Assembly: GCF_014596475.1 (NCBI RefSeq)
Contig: NZ_MECJ01000015.1
Location: forward strand, 424,052 to 488,051
Length of the DNA stretch: 64,000 bases
DNA from: Streptomyces sp. CBMA152
GTDB lineage: Bacteria > Actinomycetota > Actinomycetes > Streptomycetales > Streptomycetaceae
Direction of reading: 5' to 3'
Both the position numbers and the translations under genes were made by a program. The notes below the pieces were generated by a model. It was not told the origin of the DNA and ran no database searches. It saw only the letters and a list, made by a program, of their open reading frames with translations. Below, one piece after another: positions 40,358 to 48,794 of the stretch. Within the stretch, counting starts at the first letter, position 1, and every line of letters begins with the position of its first letter.

Positions 40358-41632
40358 TCAGGAAGCGGTCTCGTGGACCGCGCGGGCCAGGGTGCGCAGC
40401 CCCTCGTCCAGTTCTTCCGGCGTGATCGTCAGCGGCGGCAGCAGTTTGACGACCTCGCTGCGCGGGCCGGACGTCTCGATGAGCAGGCCGAGTTCGAAGG
40501 CGCGCCGGGCGACCGCGCCCGCGCGGTGCTCGTCGTGGAACTCCAGGCCCCAGACCAGACCGTGGCCCCGGTACTCCTTGACGTCGACCAGGTTCTCCTC
40601 GGTGATCGAGATCAGCGCCTGCTCGACCTGCTCGCCGCGCGCCCGGGTCTGCTTCTCCAGCGAGGACCCGTCGGTCCAGTACGCCTCAAGGGCGGCGGTC
40701 GCGGTGACGAACGCCGGGTTGTTGCCCCGGAAGGTGCCGTTGTGCTCGCCGGGCTCCCAGATGTCGAGCTCCGGCTTGAACAGGCAGAGCGACATGGGCA
40801 GTCCGTAGCCGCTGATCGACTTCGACAGGGTGACGATGTCCGGCGTGATGCCCGCCTCCTCGAAGGAGAAGAAGGCACCCGTGCGGCCGCAGCCCATCTG
40901 GATGTCGTCGACGATCAGAAGCATGTCGCGGCGATGGCACAGGTCCGCGAGCGCGCGCAGCCACTCGGGCCGGGCCACGTTGATGCCGCCCTCGCCCTGC
41001 ACGGTCTCGACGATGACGGCGGCGGGCTTGTTCAGGCCCGAGCCCTCGTCCTCCAGGAGCCGTTCGAACCAGAGGAAGTCCGGGGTCTGCCCGTCGAGGT
41101 AGTTGTCGAACGGCATCGGCGTGCCGTGCACCAGCGGAATACCCGCACCGGCCCGCTTGAAGGCGTTGCCGGTGACCGCGAGCGAGCCGAGCGACATGCC
41201 GTGGAAGGCGTTGGTGAAGGAGACGACCGATTCGCGGCCCTTCACCTTCCGGGCCAGCTTCAGCGCGGCCTCGACCGCGTTGGTGCCGGTCGGGCCCGGG
41301 AACATGACCTTGTACGGCAGGTCGCGCGGGCGCAGGATCACGTTCTGGAAGGTCTCCAGGAACGTGCGTTTGGCGGTGGTCGCCATGTCCAGGCCGTGGG
41401 TGATGCCGTCGCGTTCGAGATGGTCGAGCAGCGCCCGTTTCAACACCGGGTTGTTGTGGCCGTAGTTGAGTGAGCCGGCCCCGGCGAAGAAGTCGAGGTA
41501 CTCGTGGCCGTCCTCGTCGGTGAGCCTGGCGCCCCGGGCGCGGTCGAAGACGGCGGGCCAGCCTCGGCAGTAGCTGCGCACCTCCGACTCCAGGGTCTCG
41601 AAGACGCTCAGGGCGGGCGGGGTGATGGTCAC
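40358..41632 (-). CDS. ectB: Diaminobutyrate-2-oxoglutarate transaminase EctB
   Basis: This 424-residue class III aminotransferase makes L-2,4-diaminobutyrate from aspartate semialdehyde and glutamate. It has FFAGAGSLNYGHNNP, FPGPTGTNAVEAALKLAR, LIVDDIQMGCGRTG and the PLP Lys271 in LSKSISGYGLP. GTG is the start, overlapping the ectA stop (GTGA), so the two are translationally coupled. The enzyme is complete. Confidence 0.96.
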   Translation of the reverse strand: MTITPPALSVFETLESEVRSYCRGWPAVFDRARGARLTDEDGHEYLDFFAGAGSLNYGHNNPVLKRALLDHLERDGITHGLDMATTAKRTFLETFQNVILRPRDLPYKVMFPGPTGTNAVEAALKLARKVKGRESVVSFTNAFHGMSLGSLAVTGNAFKRAGAGIPLVHGTPMPFDNYLDGQTPDFLWFERLLEDEGSGLNKPAAVIVETVQGEGGINVARPEWLRALADLCHRRDMLLIVDDIQMGCGRTGAFFSFEEAGITPDIVTLSKSISGYGLPMSLCLFKPELDIWEPGEHNGTFRGNNPAFVTATAALEAYWTDGSSLEKQTRARGEQVEQALISITEENLVDVKEYRGHGLVWGLEFHDEHRAGAVARRAFELGLLIETSGPRSEVVKLLPPLTITPEELDEGLRTLARAVHETAS

Positions 41633-42138
41633 AGTCGTACTCCCAGGTCGATCCGGTAGAGGACTTCGGGCTGATGGCCGTCCTCGGGGAACAGCACGCG
41701 CTCGAAGAGGACTTCACGGTGCGGCGCGGTCCCGCGCCGCTCGGCGAACGCGGTGAACAGCCGGTCGGACGCGGTGTTGTCGGGGGTGACGGTCGTCTCG
41801 ACCAGGCGCACCCCGTGCGAGTCGGCGACCTTCGAGGTCAGCGCTTCGAGCAGGGTGCCCGCGAGGCCGCGCCCGCGCTGGTCGCGGTCGACGGCGACCT
41901 GCCAGACGACGAGCGTCTGCGGGCGCTCCGGCCGGATGTATCCGGTGACGAAGGCGATCGGTTCACCGGCGCCGTCGCGCGCCACCAGGGAGGTGGCGGC
42001 GAAGTCGCGGCACCAGAGCAGATAGCTGTACGAGGAGTTGAGGTCCAGTACCTCCGAGTCGCGGGCGATACGCCAGATCGCGGCGCCGTCCTCGACGCGT
42101 GGGGTGTCGATATGGATGACGGTCTGTGCGGCGGTCAT
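41629..42138 (-). CDS. ectA: Diaminobutyrate acetyltransferase EctA
   Basis: This 169-residue GNAT acetylates diaminobutyrate. Family markers are DGAAIWRIARDSEVLDLNSSY, YLLWCRDFAATSLVA, VWQVAVDRDQRGRGLAG (acetyl-CoA loop) and ETTVTPDNTASDRLF. It is the first gene of the leftward operon. The region before it has several inverted repeats but no promoter I can point to with confidence. Confidence 0.95.
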   Translation of the reverse strand: MTAAQTVIHIDTPRVEDGAAIWRIARDSEVLDLNSSYSYLLWCRDFAATSLVARDGAGEPIAFVTGYIRPERPQTLVVWQVAVDRDQRGRGLAGTLLEALTSKVADSHGVRLVETTVTPDNTASDRLFTAFAERRGTAPHREVLFERVLFPEDGHQPEVLYRIDLGVRL

Positions 42139-42355
42139 GCCGAGCGAATTTACCCAGCGGAAATCGAAATCGCATTAGCGGAGGGTGGTGCGCCGGGGAG
42201 AGACTTGTGTTATCACGCAGGTGTACGCGCGAGGTGGTTTGTCCGGTAATTCCGGGACAAAAGGACACCTTTGTGGAGTCGATCACATGCCCGTGACCAC
42301 CCGGAAATCTTGTTGAAAACTTGGTGTTTGAGATCAACAAGTCCGGGCAGAAGAA
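42139..42355 (-). promoter_or_regulatory. ectABCD upstream region with inverted repeats
   Basis: This region is AT-richer than its surroundings and lies before ectA. It contains GTGTTATCAC (42208-42217) and TTTGTCC-N10-GGACAAA (42238-42261), immediately followed by AAAGG-ACA-CCTTT. These are candidate operators or stress-promoter elements. I could not assign -35 and -10 boxes with confidence, and no gene is seen here. Confidence 0.45.
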
Positions 42356-42390
42356 AACGGGAAGCTACTCGTGATAAGTAGCTTCCCGTT
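42356..42390 (-). terminator. Intrinsic terminator of the class V aminotransferase gene
   Basis: AACGGGAAGCTACT and AGTAGCTTCCCGTT form a perfect 14-bp stem with a 7-base loop. On the minus strand TTTCTTC follows, so it terminates the leftward gene at 42471 and insulates ectABCD. Confidence 0.85.
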
Positions 42391-42470
42391 ATGGTTAATT
42401 CGGCTGGAATTTATGTGGGGAAAAGGTGTCGGAGAGGCGGACGGCCGCCGTTTTATCGGGTACCGGTGAT

Positions 42471-43568
42471 TCACCAGGTCCCCGAGACGGCCCGCCGGGC
42501 CGCCTCCAGGTCGACCGCCCGGCCCGTCTCGCCGAGCGCCGCGCCGAGCGCCGCGAGCGACGACTGCACCGCGCCCCGCGTGGCGTCGACGCCGTAGTGG
42601 TTGACCCGGATCATCTCCTTCGCCAGCGCCCCGCCGCCCGCGATCAGCGGCAGCGCCGGATCGGCCGCGAGCGCCTTCGCGACCAGCTCGGACGCGTCGA
42701 CCCCCGCCGGAGTACGCAGCGTCGTGGCCACCGGGGCCGCGTCCCGCGCGTCGTGGACGTACGGCTGCAGGCCGCCGCCAAGCGCCGAGGCGCCCGCCCG
42801 GGTCGCCGCTGCTGCCGACGCGTGCCGGGCCGTCACCGCGTCCAGGCCCTCCGCCTCGATCCGCTCCACGCATGCCTCAAGAGCCAGCATCTCCAGCTGG
42901 GCCGGGGCGTGCAGCAGCGCCTTGCGGCCGCCGTCGATCCAGCGCTCCTTCCAGTCGAGCAGCGAGAGGTAGGAGCGGCGCGGGGCGCGCGGGTTGGCGG
43001 CGATCCGCGCCCAGGCGCGCTCGCTCACCGACACCGCCGAGACCCCGGCCGGGCCGCCCATCGCCTTCTGTGCGCCGATCACGCACAGGTCCACGCCCCA
43101 CGCGTCCGGCAGCAGCGGCTCGGCGGCCACCGAGGCGACCGCGTCCAGCATGAACAGGGCGCCGTGGCGGCGCACCACCTCGCCGATCTCCGCGATCGGG
43201 TTGGTGTTCCCGGTCGCCGCCTCCGCGTGCACCAGGGAGACGAAGTCGATCTCCGGGTGCTCGGTGAGCGCCCGGTCGACGTCCTCGGCGGTGACCGCCG
43301 TGTGGAACGGCACCTCCAGATCGACCACGCTCGCGCCGCAGTCCCGCAGCCAGTTGCCGAAGGTCTGCCCGTACGGGCCGGTCACCACGTTCAGCGCGGT
43401 GGAACCCGGGTGCGCGGCGCCCCGGATGCATCCCTCCAGCGGCAGCAGCGCCTCACCCTGCATGATCACCACGTCCTGCTCGGTGGCGAGCAGCGCGGCC
43501 ACCCGTCGCTCGATGGCCGCGAAACGGGCGGCGGACAGCGGGGCCAGGTCGAGCAGAGGGTGAGTCAC
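42471..43568 (-). CDS. PLP-dependent aminotransferase class V (alanine-glyoxylate type)
   Basis: This 365-residue enzyme resembles the alanine-glyoxylate/serine-pyruvate/pyridoxamine-pyruvate group. It shows MQGEALLPLEGCIRGA, VVTGPYGQTFGNWL, LVHAEAATGNTNPI, LFMLDAVASVAAEP and the PLP Lys in VIGAQKAMGGPAGV. Start GTG has GAAGAAGG five bases upstream. It is separated from ectABCD by a strong terminator and from the divergent amidohydrolase by about 100 bases. The substrate is not known; many Streptomyces keep this gene beside ect. Confidence 0.85.
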   Translation of the reverse strand: MTHPLLDLAPLSAARFAAIERRVAALLATEQDVVIMQGEALLPLEGCIRGAAHPGSTALNVVTGPYGQTFGNWLRDCGASVVDLEVPFHTAVTAEDVDRALTEHPEIDFVSLVHAEAATGNTNPIAEIGEVVRRHGALFMLDAVASVAAEPLLPDAWGVDLCVIGAQKAMGGPAGVSAVSVSERAWARIAANPRAPRRSYLSLLDWKERWIDGGRKALLHAPAQLEMLALEACVERIEAEGLDAVTARHASAAAATRAGASALGGGLQPYVHDARDAAPVATTLRTPAGVDASELVAKALAADPALPLIAGGGALAKEMIRVNHYGVDATRGAVQSSLAALGAALGETGRAVDLEAARRAVSGTW

Positions 43569-43667
43569 GGTGCCTTCTTCGGTCGTCTGCGCTTGTGTTC
43601 ACGGGCCCGGCGCCGAAGTGCCGAGCCTCTCGGTCGAGGGTACCCAGGCCCTCGTACAGTGCTGGTC

Positions 43668-44759
43668 ATGAGCGATCACGCGGTGGTGCATGTCCGGGGG
43701 CGGGTGCTTGCGGGTCCCGAGGACGTACGGGACGAACTGTGGGCGGTGGACGGGCGGATCACCTATGAACGCCCGCCGGGCGCGGTCGACGCCGTCACGG
43801 TCACGGGCTGGGCGCTGCCCGGACTCGTCGACGCGCACTGCCATGTGGGCCTCGACCGGCACGGTCCGGTCGACGACCAGACCAGCGAGAAGCAGGCGCT
43901 CACCGACCGGGAGGCGGGCGTCCTGCTCCTCCGGGATGCGGGCTCGCCCTCCGACACCCGCTGGATCGACGACCGCGACGACCTGCCGAGGATCATCCGC
44001 GCGGGCCGCCACATCGCCCGCACCCGCCGCTACATCCGCAACTACGCCCATGAGATCGAGCCCGGCGACCTCGTCGCGTACGTCGCCCGCGAGGCGCGGC
44101 GCGGGGACGGCTGGGTCAAGCTGGTCGGGGACTGGATCGACCGCGAGGTGGGGGACCTGTCGGCGTGCTGGCCGCGCGGCGAGGTCGAGGCGGCGATCGC
44201 CGAGGCGCACCGGCTCGGCGCGCGCGTGACGGCCCACTGCTTCGCCGAGGACTCGCTGCGCGACCTCGTCGAGGCGGGCATCGACTGCATCGAGCACGCG
44301 ACCGGGCTCACCGAGGACGCGATCCCGCTCTTCGCCGAGCGCGGCGTCGCCATCGTCCCGACCCTGGTCAACATCGCCACGTTCCCGCATCTCGCGGACG
44401 GCGGGGAGGCCAAGTTCCCGGTCTGGTCGGCCCATATGCGCCGGCTGCACGCGCGCCGCTACGACACGGTCCGCTCGGCGTACGACGCCGGCATCCCCGT
44501 CTTCGTCGGCACCGACGCGGGCGGCTCCATGGCCCACGGCCTGGTAGCGGCGGAGGTCGCGGAGCTGGTCAAGGCGGGCATCCCCCCGCTCGACGCCCTC
44601 TCGGCGACGGCCTGGCACGCCCGCACGTGGCTCGGCCGCCCGCTCCTGGAGGAGGGCGCGCCCGCGGACCTCGTGGTGTACGCGCAGGACCCGCGGGCGG
44701 ACGTACGGGTGCTGGGGGCGCCGAGTCGGATACTGCTGCGGGGGCGGATCGTGGGATGA
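43668..44759 (+). CDS. Metal-dependent amidohydrolase
   Basis: This 363-residue protein belongs to the amidohydrolase superfamily of the imidazolonepropionase/prolidase-like type. Metal ligands are HCH in LVDAHCHVG, Lys in DGWVKLVGD, His in TAHCFAED and IEHATG, and Asp in VGTDAGGSMAHGL. The C-terminal strand is APADLVVYAQDPRADVRVL, typical of the small beta domain. The substrate is unknown. ATG 43668 has no strong ribosome binding site. A strong hairpin terminator follows. Confidence 0.85.
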   Translation: MSDHAVVHVRGRVLAGPEDVRDELWAVDGRITYERPPGAVDAVTVTGWALPGLVDAHCHVGLDRHGPVDDQTSEKQALTDREAGVLLLRDAGSPSDTRWIDDRDDLPRIIRAGRHIARTRRYIRNYAHEIEPGDLVAYVAREARRGDGWVKLVGDWIDREVGDLSACWPRGEVEAAIAEAHRLGARVTAHCFAEDSLRDLVEAGIDCIEHATGLTEDAIPLFAERGVAIVPTLVNIATFPHLADGGEAKFPVWSAHMRRLHARRYDTVRSAYDAGIPVFVGTDAGGSMAHGLVAAEVAELVKAGIPPLDALSATAWHARTWLGRPLLEEGAPADLVVYAQDPRADVRVLGAPSRILLRGRIVG

Positions 44760-45072
44760 CGTGGGACGGGGGCGCGGGGCTGACGCGGAGGGTGACGGTC
44801 CGGGGTAGCGGGTCGTTGTAGTTCTCTGCGCATTCGCGGCGTACGCCGGTGCGGGTCAACCGGCGTACGCCGAGAGTCAGCCATCAGGGGCGGATTCTAG
44901 GAACGCGCGTACGGGAACGGTCGAATACGCGGCCGTTGTCGCCTCGTTCGGGTGAACTCACCCCAGGTGTCTATCGATTCACTCTCTGTGCGTAAAAGAT
45001 TCCGGTGTCTCAAGTCACCGGCGCGCCCCTGGCTCTCGCGAGTCCCACGAGTCCCCGTGGGAGGGCGGACGG
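44760..45072 (+). other. Intergenic region with terminator and presumed promoter
   Basis: This 313-base gap holds the terminator at 44837-44872 and, after about 44960, an AT-richer stretch (TATCGATTCACTCTC, CGTAAAAGATTCC) that probably carries the promoter of the LAETG-anchored protein gene. No gene is seen. Confidence 0.45.
44837..44872 (+). terminator. 14-bp perfect-stem hairpin
   Basis: CGGCGTACGCCGGT and ACCGGCGTACGCCG pair around an 8-base loop, 77 bases after the amidohydrolase stop. No T tract is present, but the stem is very stable. Confidence 0.65.
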
Positions 45073-45990
45073 GTGACGGTTCATGTCTCCTGTGGGGGTT
45101 CCACCACTTTGAACACCATCAACTTCCGCCTGCCCGCGCGCACTTCGGCCGCCGTGGCGCTCACGCTCGGATCGCTGGCCCTGACCGCTCCCGTACCGGC
45201 GTACGCGACGGGCGTCGGCGCCGGGCACGGCGGAAAGGCGAGCGCGGTAGTGCTGCGCACCGGCCTGGACGTGTCGCTCCTCAACAAGACGGTCGACGTC
45301 CCCCTGAAGGTCACCCTCAACGAGGTCCAGGCGCCCGCGAGTTCGCAGAAGACCGCGCTGGCGGTGAAGCTGGACGGGGTGGCCAAGGGGAAGCCGTTCA
45401 GCGTGCTCGACGCGGATGTCGCCAAGGCGGAGGCGACGGTCGAGGGGGCCCGCGCGCAGGGCTACACGCACCTGGTCCACGCCCGTCTGCACGTCCCGGG
45501 CCTGCCGCTGCTCTCCCTGGTCGAGGTCCAGGACGTGACGTCGAAGGCCGTCTGTGAGGCGGGTACGCGTCCGGTGGCGTCGTCGAACCTGCTCGGTGCG
45601 GTGACGGTCCTGGGCAAGAAGGTCACGCTGTCGACGGGCGGGACGACGCGGATCGCGGTGCCGGGCGTCGGCGACGTCACCCTCGACCTGTCCTCGACCC
45701 GCACGACGTCCCGTACGGCTGCGGCCACCGCCCTGCGGCTGCGGGTCTCGGTGAACCCGCTGAAGCTGAATGTGGCGGAGGTGACGGGGGAGGTGACCTT
45801 GGCGGAGGCGACGTGCGAGTCCCCCTCGGTCGACGTCGCGTCCAGCACCGCGATGAAGCCCGAGTCGGTGGGGGATCCGAAGTTGGCGGAGACGGGCGGG
45901 AGTTCATCGACGCCGTATGTGGTGGGCGGGGCGGTGGCGCTGTTGGTGGTGGGGGGAGGGGCGGTGGTATTGGCGCGGCGACGCTCGTGA
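45073..45990 (+). CDS. SCO1860-type LAETG-anchored surface protein
   Basis: This 305-residue secreted protein carries a signal peptide ending near PVPAYA (about residue 45) and a beta-rich, Val/Thr-rich body with paired Cys residues. It ends in the sorting signal LAETGG, a hydrophobic segment (YVVGGAVALLVVGGGAVVL) and ARRRS. Sortase E-type enzymes anchor such proteins to the wall. It matches the SCO1860 family, of unknown function and conserved beside this cobalamin/amidohydrolase region. GTG 45073 has GGGAGG eight bases before it; TTG 45109 would give a shorter, more usual signal peptide. Confidence 0.85.
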   Translation: MTVHVSCGGSTTLNTINFRLPARTSAAVALTLGSLALTAPVPAYATGVGAGHGGKASAVVLRTGLDVSLLNKTVDVPLKVTLNEVQAPASSQKTALAVKLDGVAKGKPFSVLDADVAKAEATVEGARAQGYTHLVHARLHVPGLPLLSLVEVQDVTSKAVCEAGTRPVASSNLLGAVTVLGKKVTLSTGGTTRIAVPGVGDVTLDLSSTRTTSRTAAATALRLRVSVNPLKLNVAEVTGEVTLAEATCESPSVDVASSTAMKPESVGDPKLAETGGSSSTPYVVGGAVALLVVGGGAVVLARRRS

Positions 45991-46002
45991 CGGCGGGGGG
46001 TT

Positions 46003-46256
46003 CGTTCCCCCACCCCGCCCCTTCCCGAAAGCCTCCGGCGGGTGTCGGTCGGCTGGCCGCCGGTGGGGGCTTGTCGCGCAGTTCCCCGCGCCCCTAAAGA
46101 GGGCCCGAAGGGCCCATCAAGGGGCGCGGGGAACTGCGCGAGCACCCAGCACGATCCGCAGACGAAGCGGGTGGGGTCCGGGGGCTTCGCCCCCGGGTAA
46201 CCCTCCTCCACCCCCACCCACCCCCGGAGGGTTTAGGGAAGGGGTGGGGTGGGGCC
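46003..46256. repeat. Compound nested inverted repeat, copy 3
   Basis: The outer CCCCACCCCGCCCCTTCCC block is at the left (from 46009) and GGGAAGGGGTGGGGTGGGG at the right (46239-46256). The inner arms are at 46074-46095 and 46120-46141 around GGGCCCGAAGGGCCC. A GGGGGCTTCGCCCCC hairpin lies in the right half, opposite to its side in copy 1. It fills the convergent junction between the LAETG protein gene and cobC and overlaps the last codons of cobC. Confidence 0.85.
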
Positions 46257-47309
46257 CGTCAGCGTGAGGGCCTGGTCCAGCGCCTGCAAGAAGCGGTTCG
46301 TCGTCGCGCGGTCGCGGACCGCGAGCCGCAGCCACTCCGGGCCCAGGCCCGGGAACGTGTCGCCGCGGCGGACGGCGAAGCCGAGGCCGCGCAGGCGAGC
46401 CCGCACCTCCCCGCCCCCCGCCACACGTACAAGCACGAACGGCCCCTGCGCCGCCGCGACTACCCGTACCTCCTCGAACTCCGAAAGACCGGCGAGCAGA
46501 TGAGCACGGTCGACCACCAGCCGCCGCGCCGCCTCCTCCGCCTCCGCCAGCGCCCGCGCGGACACGCACGCCTGCGCCGCGACCAGCGCCGGCGTGGAGA
46601 CGGGCCACAGCGGCTGCGCCCGCGACAGGGCGGCCACCACGGACGGCTCGGCCAGCACGTAGCCGATGCGCAGCCCGGCCAGGCCCCATGTCTTGGTGAG
46701 GCTGCGCAGCACCACCAGGCCAGGAACATCCGTCCGGCCCGCCAGTGCCTCCCGCTCACCCGGCACCGCGTCCATGAACGCCTCGTCGACGACCAACGTC
46801 CGCCCTGGACGGGCGAGTTGGGCCAGCAAGGCGCCCGGGTGCAGCACCGACGTCGGGTTCGTCGGGTTGCCCACCACGACCAGATCCGCCGAGGCCGGGA
46901 CCGACGCGGGGTCGAGCCGGAAACCGTCCTCGGGACGCAGCAGCACCCGCTCCACCGAGTGCCCCGCGTCCCGCAGAGCCGCCTCCGGCTCGGTGAACTG
47001 CGGGTGCACCACGACGGCATGACGGAACGTCAGAGCGCGCGCGAGCAGCACGAACGCCTCCGCCGCCCCCGCCGTGAGCAGCACCCGTTCCACCGGCAGC
47101 CCGTGCCGCCCCGCGACCGCCGCCCGCGCCGCCCGCCCGTCGGGGTAGGCGGCGAGGCCGGTCAGGGACGCCGCGATCTCCTCCCGCAGCCAGTCCGGGG
47201 GAGTGCCCGCCCGGACGTTGACCGCGAGGTCGGTGAGGGCCACGCCGGAGTCACGGACCTCGGCGTCCCCGTGGTGGCGCAGATCGTGCTCAGTGGTGTG
47301 CGTGCGCAT
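46233..47309 (-). CDS. cobC: CobC-like threonine-phosphate decarboxylase
   Basis: This 358-residue PLP enzyme of aminotransferase class I/II fold is of the Rv2231c/CobC type and probably makes (R)-1-amino-2-propanol phosphate for the cobalamin side arm. Features are DLAVNVRAGTPPDWL, LTAGAAEAFVLLARAL, VVGNPTNPTSVL, LVVDEAFMD and the PLP Lys in RSLTKTWGLAGLRIGY. ATG 47309 (RTHTTEHDLRHHGD) was chosen as in the family. It overlaps the 3' end of cbiX by 20 bases. Its last codons (TLTGPTPPLP) run into repeat copy 3. It is the final gene of the cobalamin operon. Confidence 0.85.
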   Translation of the reverse strand: MRTHTTEHDLRHHGDAEVRDSGVALTDLAVNVRAGTPPDWLREEIAASLTGLAAYPDGRAARAAVAGRHGLPVERVLLTAGAAEAFVLLARALTFRHAVVVHPQFTEPEAALRDAGHSVERVLLRPEDGFRLDPASVPASADLVVVGNPTNPTSVLHPGALLAQLARPGRTLVVDEAFMDAVPGEREALAGRTDVPGLVVLRSLTKTWGLAGLRIGYVLAEPSVVAALSRAQPLWPVSTPALVAAQACVSARALAEAEEAARRLVVDRAHLLAGLSEFEEVRVVAAAQGPFVLVRVAGGGEVRARLRGLGFAVRRGDTFPGLGPEWLRLAVRDRATTNRFLQALDQALTLTGPTPPLP

Positions 47310-48201
47310 GGCTGCCATGGTGGTGATGATGGTGGCCGTCGTCGTCCGGGTGGAAGTGGGGCTGCTGGGGCGCTCCCACCTTGTCCTCGAAACCGGGCAG
47401 CGCGATGCGGTAGACGCAGGAGTCGCAGTTCATCCGCAGATCGCCCTTGACGGCCTCGCGGTAGCGCTCCATGACCAGCTCGTGGAGCTCCTCGGTAGCA
47501 CCGATGACGTCGGCCGAGCGGACGTCCAGGTCGGGGTGCGCGGCCGCCCACTCCTCGGTCTGCCGCCGCACCCGGTCCGGCAGGATGCCGGTGAACAGGA
47601 AGTACGGCAGGACCACGATCCGCCGGGCGCCCAGCTTCTCGCAGCGGTCCAGACCCGAGGGCACGTCGGGCGCCGCGAGCGACACGAACGCCGTCTCCAC
47701 GCCCGCGTAACCGCGTCCCTCCCAGAACAGCCGGGCCGCCTTGTGCACCTCGGAGTTGGCGTCCGGGTCGGTGGAGCCCCGGCCGACCAGGAGCACCGTG
47801 ACCTCGGCGCGGTCGAGGTCGCCGATGACCTCGTCGACCCGCCGCTCCAGGACCGCGAGCAGCGACGGGTGCGGGCCGAGCGGGCGCCCGTACGTGTAGG
47901 AGATGCCGGGGTGGCGCTCCTTCTCGCGGGTGAGCGCGGCCGGTATGTCGCCCTTGGCGTGGCCCGCCGACACCAGCATCAGCGGTACGGCCGCGAACTT
48001 CTTGACCCCCCGCTCCACCAGCGAGGTGACGGCCTCGCCGAGCGGCGGCGGGGAGAGCTCGATGAACCCGCCGGCGACGGGCAGTTCGGGGTTGCGGTGG
48101 CCTAGTTCCTCGACGAACGCGCGGAACGCCTCGGCTCCCGCGTCGTCCCGGGTGCCGTGCCCGGCGATGAGCAGTGCGGGCTGGGTCTGGGGGGTGGTCA
48201 C
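47290..48201 (-). CDS. cbiX: Sirohydrochlorin cobaltochelatase CbiX
   Basis: This 303-residue long-form CbiX has two chelatase halves: LLIAGHGTRDDAGAEAF with the catalytic His at the N-terminus, then VPLMLVSAGHAKGDIPAAL, and VVLPYFLFTGILPDRV in the second half. A C-terminal MNCDSCVYR Cys pair and a His-rich tail (DDDGHHHHHHGSHAHAHH) probably hold cobalt or a cofactor metal. It inserts cobalt in the early pathway. The start GTG overlaps the cobH stop (GTGA). Confidence 0.9.
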   Translation of the reverse strand: MTTPQTQPALLIAGHGTRDDAGAEAFRAFVEELGHRNPELPVAGGFIELSPPPLGEAVTSLVERGVKKFAAVPLMLVSAGHAKGDIPAALTREKERHPGISYTYGRPLGPHPSLLAVLERRVDEVIGDLDRAEVTVLLVGRGSTDPDANSEVHKAARLFWEGRGYAGVETAFVSLAAPDVPSGLDRCEKLGARRIVVLPYFLFTGILPDRVRRQTEEWAAAHPDLDVRSADVIGATEELHELVMERYREAVKGDLRMNCDSCVYRIALPGFEDKVGAPQQPHFHPDDDGHHHHHHGSHAHAHH

Positions 48202-48794
48202 GGGTTCTCCTTGCCGAAGGGGTGGTACAGAAGGGCGTTGAGGGCGGCGGAGGCCACGGCCGAGCCGCCCTTCTCGGAAACATTGCTGACGGCCGGAAGG
48301 CCGCTCTCGCGCAGCGCCTGCTTGGACTCGACGGCCCCGACGAATCCGACGGGCAGACCGATGACCAGCGCGGGCGCGGCGTCCAGGGTGAGGAGCTCTT
48401 CGAGCGCGGTGGGCGCGTTGCCGATCACCCAGAGCGCGCCGGGGCCCACCTCCTCGTACGCGAGCCGTATCGCGTGGGCCGAACGGGTGAGTCCCGGGCC
48501 GGACTTGGCGTCCTTGAGGCGGCAGACCGTCTCGCGTCGGGTGATCCCGGCCGCGACCATCTCGACGTCGGTGACGACGGGCGCCCCGCCGTGCAGCGCC
48601 GCGTGCGCCGCGCTCAGCGTCTCCTCGTCACAGACCAGATCGGTCGCGTACTCAAGGTCGGCGGCGGAGTGGATCACCCGCTCGACCACGGCCCGGGTCA
48701 GCGGCGCGAAGTGCGAGGTGTCCAGACGGGCGCGCAGCCGCCGGTACGACTCCACCTCGATCGGGTGGACCGTGCGCTCCCAGGGCCTGCTCAC
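48198..48794 (-). CDS. cobH: Precorrin-8X methylmutase CobH/CbiC
   Basis: This 198-residue enzyme moves the C11 methyl group to C12, giving hydrogenobyrinate or cobyrinate. Family markers are HPIEVESYRRLRARLDT with the catalytic His, VVERVIHSAADLEYATDL, VVTDVEMVAAGITRRE, WVIGNAPTALEEL and LPVGFVGAVESKQALRES. Start GTG overlaps the upstream gene stop (GTGA) and the stop overlaps cbiX. Confidence 0.94.
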   Translation of the reverse strand: MSRPWERTVHPIEVESYRRLRARLDTSHFAPLTRAVVERVIHSAADLEYATDLVCDEETLSAAHAALHGGAPVVTDVEMVAAGITRRETVCRLKDAKSGPGLTRSAHAIRLAYEEVGPGALWVIGNAPTALEELLTLDAAPALVIGLPVGFVGAVESKQALRESGLPAVSNVSEKGGSAVASAALNALLYHPFGKENP

